DNA of 39,574 nt. It comes from Leptolyngbyaceae cyanobacterium RU_5_1. Its GTDB lineage: Bacteria > Cyanobacteriota > Cyanobacteriia > Leptolyngbyales > Leptolyngbyaceae. The notes under the pieces are model-generated. The model saw only the letters and a list, made by a program, of their open reading frames with translations, was not told the DNA's origin and did not search any database. The stretch covers positions 1-39,574 of the forward strand of contig JAAUSG010000019.1 in assembly GCA_012034055.1 (NCBI GenBank). Reading direction: 5' to 3'. The translations under genes and the position numbers were made by a program. Below, piece by piece: positions 13,585-21,938 of this stretch (its first letter is position 1; each line of letters begins with the position of its first letter).

Positions 13585-16500
13585 ATGGCTCGTTACGCCC
13601 TGATTATCGGAATTGCTGAATATGCCGGATCGTTTAGAAGCCTGGAAACGCCGGTTCAAAATGCGAATGCGATCGCCAACCTGCTCGATCGACACGGACA
13701 TTTCGACCAGGTAAAACGCCTACCGTTTCGCCGTGAAGCCGGACAGAAAGACTTGGGTCAGGTGATTCGCAAACCGCTCACCTGTCTGGAGTTAACCAGT
13801 GAAATCCAGCAGTTTCTGCACGATGCCGACCAAAGCGACGTGCTGATTTACTACAGCGGACACGGCTTTACGCTCACCAACCCACTCTCAGCAAACGTGA
13901 TGGCTTTCTGGCTCCCTCAGACTGCCAGGTGAAGCTGAAGAAAACAGTCAATGCCAATGGCGACATCATTACCGATCCGGCGAAAGCCATTGTTTGGCAG
14001 GAGAACGGCATCTCCCTTGAAGACTTGAATGCCCTGATTAGCCAGCACAGCTTCAGCAACCTGGTTGTCATCCTGGACTGCTGCAATTCTGGGGCATTTC
14101 TGGAAAGCGACATGGTACGACGGGATGTGACCGCTTTCGGCTATCAACGCGATTATTACCTGATCACAGCCTGCCGCAGTTCCAGCAAAGCCTATGAAGG
14201 GGTAGAGCACAGTTTGCTGACCAGGGCCGTGTTGAAGGGATTGAGCCGGGACTCTGCTTCACCCAGCAGTGGCAGGATTAGTGGCGATCGCCTGTTTGAT
14301 GTAGTTGGCGAAGAGCTGCAAAACTCTCGTCAAGAACCCCTGCGCATGGGTTGGGGGCGCTCAATTACCCTGGTGCAATACGAGCCGCGCCAGGATAGCC
14401 CAGGCGCAGAGCTGCCCAGATTCAACCCGTCTAACCCCTACATGGGATTGAAAGCCTTCGATCGCGACCAGGCAGAGTACTTTTTTGGCCGAGAACAACC
14501 GGTGCGAGCACTCCTGGATCGCCTCAGTCAAAACCGCTTTCTAGCCGTAATTGGACCCTCTGGCTCTGGCAAATCATCCCTGGTGAGAGCCGGACTGTTG
14601 CCGGAATTGGCGGGCGATCGCATCCCTGGCAGTCGGGATTGGCAAGTGGAAATCATCACGCCTGGCCCCTATCCTCTGCAAACCCTCACCCATGCTTTGG
14701 ATCAACACCGCAATGGCGATCAGCCCGTCGTGCTGTTTGTCGATCAGTTTGAAGAACTGTTTACCCTTTGCTCTAACGAAGATGAGCAGCGTACCTTCAT
14801 CAAACGATTGAACGAGGAAACCAACGATCTCAACACCCAGACTCGGATCATCATTGCGATACGCGGCGACTTTCTGGATCGGTGCGCTCAGTTTCAGGAG
14901 TCTGCCGACCTGATCAACAGCACGGCTCCAACGACCTATGTGGTCACTCCCCTCACCGAAGCCAAACTGGTAGCGGAACTGGAAGAAGCCATTACCTGCC
15001 CTGCCGAGCGGCATGGGGTTGGCTTTGAGGATGGGCTGGTGGCTCAGATTGTGGATGATGTGATTAACCAGCCGGGAGCCATGCCGCTGTTGCAATATGC
15101 CTTGCGGGAACTGTGGGACACCTGCATCTCATCCTCTGGGGCATCCCACCATTAACCCTGCAAGGATATGCCGCCATTGATGGCGTCAAAGGAGCCTTGC
15201 AGCGCTGGGCCGATCAGTTCTACACCAACCTGTCTGCCGAAGATCAAACCTTTGTCCGAGAGATGGTCAGCGAACTGGTCAACATTGAGGATACCGGAGA
15301 AGTCACCCGACGCCGGGCCACCTGGGAACGATTGCGAGACATCGCCACGTCCCAAGAACAACTGGAGCGCATTATCGGGCAACTGGTCTATCAACGTCTG
15401 CTGGTCGCTGATACCAAAACTGTGGAAGTTGCCCACGAAGCCCTGCTTTCTGAATCCCGCCTGATTCGAGGCTGGATTGAGGAAAACCGAGACAGCATTC
15501 GCCTGCAACAACGCCTGGAGTCCTATCGCCGCGAATGGCAAGAACATAACCAGTCAGAGAACTACCTGCTGGATGTTGGCAGACTGGCTGCGATCGAAGA
15601 ATGGATTGAACGAAAACAACCCCGCTTGATGAATATCGATCGCGAGTTTGTTGAGAGGAGTAAGGCGAGACGCGATCGGGAAATTCAAGCCCAATTGGAG
15701 CAGGAACGAAAGTTACGAGAAGCAGCGGAAGCAAAGGCAAAGGCGGAAGAAGAAAAAAAACTGATTGAAATCGAAAAATCCCTGGAAGCCGATGCTAGAG
15801 CCAAAGCAGAGGCAGAAAAAGCTCAAGAAGCTGGGAAACGGGTCAAAGTTGAAAAGCAGCGAAATCGATCACTTTCGATTGCTGCTGTACTCTTGGCTGG
15901 ACTAGCAGTTGTAACCTTCGGACTTAAGCAGCGGGCAGAGCAACGAGAACAGGAAGCGATCAATGCGTTAACTGCCAGACCCGAAGAACTCTTTCAAACT
16001 GGAAATCAGCTTGAAGCATTGATTGAAAGTGTCAAAGTACTGAAAGAGCTGAAGCAGATTGGGGGCAATCAATCTAGTGCGTTAGTTCGCTTGCAAACAG
16101 TTGTTTATGGAGTTAAAGAGCGCAACCGATTGGAGGGGCATGAGAGCAACGGCATTTTCGGAGTGTCGTTTAGCCGTGATGGACAGAAAATTGCTTCTGC
16201 AGGTGGCGATCGCACTATCCGGTTATGGAGTCGTGCAGGCAAACCTCTACTGAACAAACCGCTGTTGCACGGCAGTAAGGTCTGGTCAGTTAGTTTTAGT
16301 CATACAGGAAAGGGAGAACTTCTGGCTTCTGGCGATGCTAATGGCAAAATTTATCTCTGGAATAGTCAGGATGGCAGCCTGCAAAGGAAATTTCCTGTCA
16401 AGGATCGCCAACAAAAGGATAATGCTGTGTTAAAGCTCAGTTTCAGCCCTGACGATCGTCTAATCGCCGCTGCTGTTTATAGCGATAAAGCTGTCGAAAT

Positions 16501-17125
16501 TTGGCGAGTTGCCGATGGTCAATTGCTCAAAATTATTCCACAAGCAATGGGTGTTACTTCGGTAGACTTTGGTGCAGATAGTCAAACAGTTGCGACCGCA
16601 GGTGAGGATGGGAAAATTAGAATCTGGAGAGTTTCAGATAGTAAATTACTCAAAACTCTTTCCCACAATCGGTTAATTTATGACATAAAGTTGCATCGGA
16701 AAGGAATGGTTGTTTCTGGTGGAGAAGATGAGCAAGTTAAAATTTGGAGGACAGCAGATGGACAGTTACTAAAAAGCTTTTCAAATCAAGATACAGTCTA
16801 TGGAGTTGCCTTCAGCATTGATGGAGAATTTGTAGCTGCTGGAGGTGCCGGTAAAATTGTAAGAATCTGGCGTGTTGCAGATAGTCAAGCTATAGCATCT
16901 CTACCTAATAAAGATCTAGCTAATCGCGTAAATTTTAGTCCTGATGGACAACTTCTTGCCTCTACTGGAGATAGCCTGATTAGGTTTTGGAGCCTTGACT
17001 TGAATCAAACTCAACAGACTAGTCTTGATGGAATGCTTAGAGATGCATGTCGATTCTTAAATGATTATCTTAGTAGCAGTACAAGCTTACCTCAAGACGA
17101 TCGCCGAGTTTGTGATAGTATCTGA
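13585..17125 (+). pseudogene. caspase-nSTAND-transmembrane-WD40 protein, split by two apparent one-base deletions
   Basis: One gene of about 1,180 codons appears in three frames. Frame 1 (13585-13932) has the caspase start ALIIGIAEYAGSF and the catalytic His in YYSGHGF (His93). Adding one base at about 13890 gives LSGKRDGFLAPSDCQV and joins frame 2, with the catalytic Cys in VVILDCCNSGAF. Frame 2 continues with an nSTAND NTPase: NPYMGLKAFDRDQAEYFFGR, Walker A GPSGSGKSSL, Walker B VVLFVDQFEELF. Adding one base at about 15149 joins LRELWDTC to LTLQGYAAIDGVKGALQRWA in frame 3. Then come a long coiled coil (15640-15860), one membrane span (SLSIAAVLLAGLAVVTFG) and seven WD40 blades (16140-17010), enough for a full propeller. 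Such proteins are thought to sense a trigger through WD40, oligomerise through STAND and activate the caspase, often to kill the infected cell. Whether the breaks are real or errors is undecided. Confidence 0.85.
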
Positions 17126-17198
17126 AGCAGGAATTTGTCCTAACCCCCCGAATACTGTATTCCTAGAATAGGCTTGGACTATGATAGGAGGATTTGAA

Positions 17199-18419
17199 GT
17201 GGCTCTATCGTATGAAGATTTTTCTAAAAAAATGCGCAGCAGGCTGGATGCGTTCCCTGAAATTACTTATTATCTTCAAACTTTAGTTTATGGCAACGAT
17301 TTCACCTCTCAAGGATATACCTTTCTAGAAGGACATCAGGGTGGCGTCTATGACGTTACTTTCAACAAAGATGGCAATTTCCTTGCTTCTGCTAGCAGAG
17401 ACGAAACAGTAAGATTTTGGAGAAAAACTGGTGATTTTAGCTTTCAGCCTATTGAATCATCATCTCTAAAATTTAACAGCTATGTCTGGACTGTGCGATT
17501 CAGTCAATATGGAATCGTAACAGGTGATGCAGGAGGTTGCATCAATTTTTGGAATGAAGAGGATCTTCTTGCGGGTAAAGAACCAGGACTGATCAAATCA
17601 TTAACGATCGGCTCCCCAAATAACCCTGTTTTTCGGATCAGTTTTGATCCAACTCGTAATTATATTGCTGCTTCAACTCTAAATGAGGAAGTTCAACTCT
17701 GGAAAATTACTCTCTCCCTTTCAAGACAAGGAGGGAAAATAGTAGCTCCAGTCAAGGATATTGAAACCGGAGAACAGAAGCGGTTTTCCCACGGAGGTGA
17801 GGTTTATGACGTTAACTTCAATCCCCTTAGCAGTAGCAGTTATTTTGTCTCTGCGGGTATGGGAAACGTTGTGAAATATTGGGATGCTGAACTCGACAGC
17901 AACCAGACTCCTAGAGAATTCGTTCCTGAGTCTTCTGCCAAAGACCTTATTGTTTATAAGACTAGCTTTAGTTATCCAGACAGCAGTGGCAGCGCAGAAA
18001 ATCAGATGCTTGCTTCCGCAAATTCCGATGGAACCATTAGCGTTTGGCGTATATCAACCGGCGAACTTTTGCAAACATTAACCCATAGTTTTAACAAGAC
18101 GGCTGTATACAGTTCCGGCAGAAAAGCTGTATTCGGAGTTGCGTTTAGCCCTGATAACCGTATACTTGCTTCTACTGGTGACGATAGAACCGTTAAGCTC
18201 TGGTCTGTTCATGATTGGAAGCAGCTCCGGACATACTGGCATAGAGATGCTTTGAATCGACTTAGTTTTGGTCCTGATGGCAAGCTTTTGGCCTCTGCAT
18301 CTGCTGATGGTAGTGTATGGCTCTATCAAATTGATGCAATTTGGGACAATGGAGATGATGTAGTGATAGAGCAGTTGCTAAGAGATAGCTATCATTTTCT
18401 CAATCCAGAAGGGGCATAA
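17199..18419 (+). CDS. stand-alone seven-bladed WD40 protein, paralogue of the preceding sensor domain
   Basis: The protein has about 406 residues. I prefer GTG 17199, because AGGAGG at 17186-17191 lies seven bases before it; the ATG at 17181 would place that site inside the gene. Residues 1-45 (FSKKMRSRLDAFPEI, then YYLQTLVYG) resemble the pre-propeller stalk of the caspase-STAND protein (ALVRLQTVVYG). Seven WD40 blades follow (for example VYDVTFNKDGNFLASASRDE, VFGVAFSPDNRILASTGDDR). The end IEQLLRDSYHFLN mirrors the LDGMLRDACRFLN end of the first gene. No protease or NTPase is present. It looks like a duplicated sensor that lost or never had the effector, possibly a second recognition subunit or a decoy. 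It is AT-rich, with no perfect HIP1 site. Confidence 0.82.
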   Translation: MALSYEDFSKKMRSRLDAFPEITYYLQTLVYGNDFTSQGYTFLEGHQGGVYDVTFNKDGNFLASASRDETVRFWRKTGDFSFQPIESSSLKFNSYVWTVRFSQYGIVTGDAGGCINFWNEEDLLAGKEPGLIKSLTIGSPNNPVFRISFDPTRNYIAASTLNEEVQLWKITLSLSRQGGKIVAPVKDIETGEQKRFSHGGEVYDVNFNPLSSSSYFVSAGMGNVVKYWDAELDSNQTPREFVPESSAKDLIVYKTSFSYPDSSGSAENQMLASANSDGTISVWRISTGELLQTLTHSFNKTAVYSSGRKAVFGVAFSPDNRILASTGDDRTVKLWSVHDWKQLRTYWHRDALNRLSFGPDGKLLASASADGSVWLYQIDAIWDNGDDVVIEQLLRDSYHFLNPEGA

Positions 18420-18420
18420 C

Positions 18421-18846
18421 ATGAATCAAAAACTTACGGTTCAGCCTGATTTCAAGTTCCTTTTGCAACAGACTTGGTTAAACTCACAAGATTACGAGTT
18501 GCTGCTGATTAAGGCTCTACTTGTTGCTGTAGAACGGGAATCCTATCAAGAGTTTCGCAATGTCATGTCGTATGCGATCGCTGAATTTCCGAACCTGTTC
18601 GAGAGTGAACATTTCTCGCAAGAAGAAATTCAGCAAATCAAAAGTTCTTTTGAGAAAGACTCTTATGCAGCATTCCGGCAAAGTCTTATCTCGATTGAAG
18701 CTTGCGGACATACTATAGGTTGTTGGAGTTGTAGAAGGTGTCCTCCTTGCAGCTTCCTAGACGCAACTAAAGCTTTGGTCTACGAGGATTTTCATGTTGC
18801 CCTCAAGCAAGATTTAGTGGTAAACCTTGCCCTATTACAAAGTTGA
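18421..18846 (+). CDS. hypothetical protein with Cys-rich cluster, fourth gene of the WD40 locus
   Basis: The protein has 141 residues. Residues 1-95 are helical (FKFLLQQTWLNSQDYELLLI, then YAIAEFPNLFESEHFSQEEI). Residues 98-111 hold a tight cluster, CGHTIGCWSCRRCPPC, whose five Cys and one His could bind zinc or an FeS cluster. A short helical tail ends LKQDLVVNLALLQS. The ATG is one base after the preceding stop (TAAC-ATG), so the two genes are probably translated together. I do not recognise the family. Position suggests a partner of the WD40 protein. Confidence 0.65.
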   Translation: MNQKLTVQPDFKFLLQQTWLNSQDYELLLIKALLVAVERESYQEFRNVMSYAIAEFPNLFESEHFSQEEIQQIKSSFEKDSYAAFRQSLISIEACGHTIGCWSCRRCPPCSFLDATKALVYEDFHVALKQDLVVNLALLQS

Positions 18847-18884
18847 CGATCTGGAGCTGGCGATCGCCCTTTAGCCAAAATTTG

Positions 18885-18970
18885 AGGAGCGATCGCCCCT
18901 CATCTAACTCCAAACATCTGAAGCACGATCGCCCCCTCTATCAACCCAAGTAGGTAAACCGCGATCGCCT
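18885..18970. repeat. HIP1-anchored repeat, copy A (two-part)
   Basis: A three-HIP1-type-core block: AGGAGCGATCGCCCCTCAT, then CTCCAAACATCTGAAG, then ACGATCGCCCCCTCTATCA, then GTAAACCGCGATCGCC. Its first half matches copy C (20056-20105), including CCAAACATCTGA. Its second half matches copy B (19428-19475), including CTATCA and TAAACCGCGATCGC. Confidence 0.75.
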
Positions 18971-19170
18971 TAAACAAAAGTAATGCTTGTTACTTCCTGA
19001 ATACCGTGCAATTGCTAGTCAGCGGTAATCAGTTTGGCGTTCATCTGAACCGCTGTAGAAACAATTATTGCATCAGGAAGTGGTACTCGATAGTGTTGAC
19101 GTATTTGAATAATTCGGGTGATCAAAGCGACTTTCGCATTTGTATCCAACAGATAACGACTACTATTCAT
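18970..19170 (-). pseudogene. vapC-type PIN toxin remnant with internal deletion and amber codon
   Basis: The minus-strand ATG 19170 overlaps the antitoxin stop by eight bases. The frame reads MNSSRYLLDTNAKVALITRI, then RQHYRVPLPDAIIVSTAVQM, then NAKLITAD, a TAG at codon 52 (plus 19015-19017), then QLHGIQEVTSITFV and TAA at 18970. The N-terminal metal site (LDTN) and the C-terminal half (LPDAIIVSTA, LITAD) of a PIN domain are both clear, but the middle (about 60 residues with the conserved Glu) is missing, so the toxin cannot fold normally. The frame is kept across the deletion. The antitoxin remains as an orphan. Confidence 0.75.
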
Positions 19171-19381
19171 CTCGAAGCATTCTCTGTTCTTCAACAGCGT
19201 TTCCCTGCCAATTTAGTTTTCCGGCTAAGTCAGAAAAATCGTAACGCTTCGATATAGTCTCCTGTACTTTCGGATGAATGACTAGAACTAGCTCTACCGC
19301 ACCTGAAGCGAGTTGAGTTGGCACATCCAGGCGTAGATGTCCATCTGAGTCGATCGCACCGGTCAAGGTAAATGTTTCCAT
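19163..19381 (-). CDS. antitoxin-like protein upstream of the vapC remnant
   Basis: The protein has 72 residues from ATG 19381 (METFTLTGAIDSDGHLRLDV); the frame is open to 19420, but the inner start gives the usual opening. The beta-rich N-terminus (LRLDVPTQLASGAVELVLVI) followed by a Trp/Asp-containing tail (YDFSDLAGKLNWQG, then EEQRMLRDE) is typical of cyanobacterial VapB-like antitoxins paired with PIN toxins. It is probably intact. With a dead toxin, it may persist as an anti-addiction module or by chance. Confidence 0.65.
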   Translation of the reverse strand: METFTLTGAIDSDGHLRLDVPTQLASGAVELVLVIHPKVQETISKRYDFSDLAGKLNWQGNAVEEQRMLRDE

Positions 19382-19427
19382 TGTTTCTATAATTTCAAAT
19401 GATGAAATTCTAACACTCAAGAATTAT

Positions 19428-19475
19428 GGAGCGATCGCCCCTTCTATCACCAAGCAGATAAACCGCGATCGCTCC
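19428..19475. repeat. HIP1-anchored repeat, copy B
   Basis: GGAGCGATCGCCCCTTCTATC, then CAAGCAGATAAACCGCGATC, matching the second half of copy A. It lies exactly between the vapB/vapC module and the relE/antitoxin module. Confidence 0.72.
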
Positions 19476-19493
19476 TGTTCAACCAAACTGTTT

Positions 19494-19763
19494 TTACTTA
19501 TAAATATCTCCGCGAGGGCCGATTGTTGTCACGACGTATATCTGGCTTTCTGCATCCTCAACAAACAAAACTCGATATTTGCCGACTCGCAACCGTAATT
19601 CAGGTCGCCCCTTTAAAGGCTTTATATCGAGCACATTTGGGTCAGTAATCAGAGAATCCAAAGCATCAATGATTCGGATTTGATCATCTGGCTGTATTCG
19701 CTCCAAGTACTTTTGAGCAGGTTTCAGAAGAATGTAATTCCAATCAGCCAATTTTCTTACCAA
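19494..19763 (-). CDS. RelE/ParE family toxin
   Basis: The protein has 89 residues and is full length for the RelE fold. Recognisable parts are NYILLKPAQKYLERIQPDDQ, DIKPLKGRPELRLRVGKYRV and LFVEDAESQIYVVTTIGPRG. The basic strand LRLRVGKYRVLFV with Arg and Lys residues is typical of ribosome-dependent mRNA interferases of this group. It overlaps the upstream antitoxin by 20 bases. Free RelE toxins stop translation; the partner antitoxin binds the toxin and the operator. Confidence 0.85.
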   Translation of the reverse strand: MVRKLADWNYILLKPAQKYLERIQPDDQIRIIDALDSLITDPNVLDIKPLKGRPELRLRVGKYRVLFVEDAESQIYVVTTIGPRGDIYK

Positions 19764-19998
19764 ATAACTTTTGCTTCAGTGCTTCTGAAGATAATCCGAG
19801 ATCCCGTCCAGAGCGATAATCTTGTAAAGCGGCTTCGCTTTCGGCAATCTCTTCAGCAGAAACCATTTCATCTGTGCCTTCAACGGCTACTGGCGCATAC
19901 ACTAAAAGTCTGAGTTCCTTGAGTAACCGAGTTTGATCCTCATAACTAAGACGCTGAACTAATGTCAGTACCTCGTTGTACGTTGGTATACTGTTCAA
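19744..19998 (-). CDS. antitoxin partner of the RelE-like toxin
   Basis: The protein has 84 residues: a helical N-terminus (YNEVLTLVQRLSYEDQTRLL) and an acidic middle and tail (MVSAEEIAESEAALQDYRSG, then LSSEALKQKLFG). It is upstream of and overlaps the toxin gene by 20 bases, the normal antitoxin-first order. I do not see a clear DNA-binding fold. The assignment rests on position and on similarity in style to cyanobacterial antitoxins of this pair. Confidence 0.7.
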   Translation of the reverse strand: MNSIPTYNEVLTLVQRLSYEDQTRLLKELRLLVYAPVAVEGTDEMVSAEEIAESEAALQDYRSGRDLGLSSEALKQKLFGKKIG

Positions 19999-20055
19999 TC
20001 TTTTTGCAGGGGTAATTTTTGCAGGGGTAATTTCAGTATAAGTTCTCGTTCAGAA

Positions 20056-20105
20056 GTGCGATCGCCCCTCACTCAACCTCCAAACATCTGATGTGCGATC
20101 GCCCC
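20056..20105. repeat. HIP1-anchored repeat, copy C
   Basis: GTGCGATCGCCCCTCACTC, then CTCCAAACATCTGATGT, then GCGATCGCCCC, matching the first half of copy A at 18890-18934. It sits upstream of the relE-module antitoxin and before the Uma2 gene. Confidence 0.72.
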
Positions 20106-20133
20106 ATAATAGAAGCAGTTGTGAGGCAATCCA

Positions 20134-20838
20134 ATGGCGTTAACCGCTCAACAACTTGAGGCATTGATGCCAGATGCCAGTCAGCTTTTAAGCGACGAAC
20201 CAGAGATGGAGAGTTCCCTGCATTACGCGCAACTGGCGCTTCTAGTTGCCTGTCTGGAGTTTTTGTGGCGCGACAGAACTGACTTCTTCATTGGGGCCAA
20301 CCTGACCATTTACTTCAGTCGGCAACAGTTGAAAAATCGAGACTTCCGAGGACCAGACTTTTTCCTGGTCAAACAAACTGAAAAACGTCCGCGAAATTCT
20401 TGGGTGGTCTGGGAGGAAGATGGCAAGTATCCCAATCTGATTGTTGAGTTGTTGTCGATTTCAACGGCAGAGAGCGATCGCACTCTCAAAAAAGCCCTTT
20501 ACCAAGACCGTTTTCGCACTCCAGAGTATTTCTGGTTTTCGCCTGAAACGCTTGAATTTGCTGGTTTTCGCCTGGTTGGTCATGAATATCAGCCAATCCC
20601 ACCGAATCCTCATAGGTGGCTGTGGAGCAATGAGTTAGGGTTGTACTTAGGAATTGAGAAGCGCCAGCTACGTTACTTCACGGCTGACGAAAGATTAGTT
20701 CCCACACCTGAAGAAGTGGCGTTGCAGGAGCAACGGGAGAAGCTACAGGAACGGCAGGAGAAGGAGTTGGCTCAACAGCGGGCAGAGCAACTAGCTGAAC
20801 GATTGCGATCGCTGGGCATCGACCCCGAATCAGATTGA
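20134..20838 (+). CDS. Uma2 family protein (putative PD-(D/E)XK nuclease), second copy
   Basis: This 234-residue protein belongs to a different Uma2 subgroup from the one at 10626. Core motifs are RDFRGPDFFLVKQTEKRPR, then PNLIVELLSISTAESDRTLK, then YQDRFRTPEYFWFSPETLEF. The C-terminal 40 residues are a Gln/Glu/Arg-rich coiled-coil tail (EKLQERQEKELAQQRAEQL) often seen in this subgroup. The last nine bases overlap the 3' end of the convergent metF-like gene. Function is unknown; the fold is nuclease-like. Confidence 0.85.
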   Translation: MALTAQQLEALMPDASQLLSDEPEMESSLHYAQLALLVACLEFLWRDRTDFFIGANLTIYFSRQQLKNRDFRGPDFFLVKQTEKRPRNSWVVWEEDGKYPNLIVELLSISTAESDRTLKKALYQDRFRTPEYFWFSPETLEFAGFRLVGHEYQPIPPNPHRWLWSNELGLYLGIEKRQLRYFTADERLVPTPEEVALQEQREKLQERQEKELAQQRAEQLAERLRSLGIDPESD

Positions 20839-21819
20839 CGAGTGAATCTGCGGCGATTCAGCAGCGTTGTTTAGGGGGTCAGGGCGCGATCGCTCTCTCG
20901 AACGGTTGCTATTTCGTAGGGGTGCAATTCCTGCCAGGTCTAGAATCTTGGGAATCAGGTCTTCGCGTTTAACAGCCATCATGTGAACGCCCTGGCATAG
21001 TTCACGTGCCAGCCTTACCTGTTCAGCCGCAATCACTATGCCTTCATGCAGTGGATCAGAAGCGCGTTCTAGCCGTTCAATGATGTGGTCTGGAATCTGG
21101 ACACCGGGGACGCAGCGGTTGATGAACTGAGCGTTTTTGGCCGATTTGAGCAGGAAAATACCTGCCAGGATGGGTTTGTCGCAACCTGTTGCAACTTGAG
21201 TCATGAATTTTTCCAGGCGATCGAAGTCTGAGATCAGCTGACTTTGAAAAAACTGCGCTCCAGCAACCAGCTTGCGTTCAAACCGACGTTGCAAACCTGA
21301 CCAACTGCCGCACTGGGGGTCAACAGCGGCTCCCACGAACAAGTCGGTTGCCCCATCAGTGAGGGGTTTTTCGTTGAAGTCTAATCCGGCATTCAGTTTA
21401 CGAATCAGCGCCAGCAGCCGTACTGATTCCAGTTCAAACACGCCCCGCGCGTTGGGGTGATCGCCCGCTTTAACTGGATCGCCCGTCAGTGCGAGAATAT
21501 TGCGAATACCGAGTGCCTGAGCGCCCATCAGGTCTGCTTGCAAACCGATCACGTTGCGATCGCGGCAGGCAACCTGACAAATCGGCTCAATCCCCTGCTG
21601 GTGCAGAATCACCGACGCTGCCAACGATGACATCCGCATTACGGCGCGACTGCCATCGGTAATATTCACGGCATGAACCCGATCCTTAAGCAACTGCGCC
21701 ATCTGAATCATGTGGGCTGGGTTGCCGCCTTTCGGAGGACACACTTCAGCCGTGATTAAAAATTTCCCTGATTGGGCAGCCGCACGAAACGAGGATGTTA
21801 TGGGTTGAGAATTGAGCAT
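20830..21819 (-). CDS. methylenetetrahydrofolate reductase family protein
   Basis: The 329-residue MTHFR-type (beta/alpha)8 barrel enzyme belongs to one-carbon metabolism. Visible parts are FLITAEVCPPKGG, HAVNITDGSRAVMRMSS, CQVACRDRNVIGLQADLMGA, NILALTGDP, and PILAGIFLLKSAKNAQF near the end. MetF reduces 5,10-methylene-THF to 5-methyl-THF for methionine synthesis. This short cyanobacterial form is usually annotated simply as methylenetetrahydrofolate reductase, and I cannot confirm the exact electron donor. The start ATG 21819 gives a slightly extended N-terminus. Confidence 0.87.
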   Translation of the reverse strand: MLNSQPITSSFRAAAQSGKFLITAEVCPPKGGNPAHMIQMAQLLKDRVHAVNITDGSRAVMRMSSLAASVILHQQGIEPICQVACRDRNVIGLQADLMGAQALGIRNILALTGDPVKAGDHPNARGVFELESVRLLALIRKLNAGLDFNEKPLTDGATDLFVGAAVDPQCGSWSGLQRRFERKLVAGAQFFQSQLISDFDRLEKFMTQVATGCDKPILAGIFLLKSAKNAQFINRCVPGVQIPDHIIERLERASDPLHEGIVIAAEQVRLARELCQGVHMMAVKREDLIPKILDLAGIAPLRNSNRSRERSRPDPLNNAAESPQIHSSI

Positions 21820-21938
21820 TGAAACCGGGGAGTTGGATAGGACTTGCGTATTGGCTCTAGCGTATCTGGAGGCTAATCAGAAAAAATCCATTTGCAGAGT
21901 TTTCATGTGAACTTCAACTATCAAAGGTGCCCTGGATT

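Noticed and set aside
13880-13935. Programmed ribosomal frameshift in the caspase gene
   Set aside because: No slippery heptamer or strong downstream pseudoknot is apparent, and the same kind of one-base loss occurs in unrelated genes in this window.
18885-20105. CRISPR-like pattern of repeated GCGATCGC motifs
   Set aside because: Spacing is irregular, the repeats are HIP1-based and differ in length, genes lie between them, and no cas genes are present.
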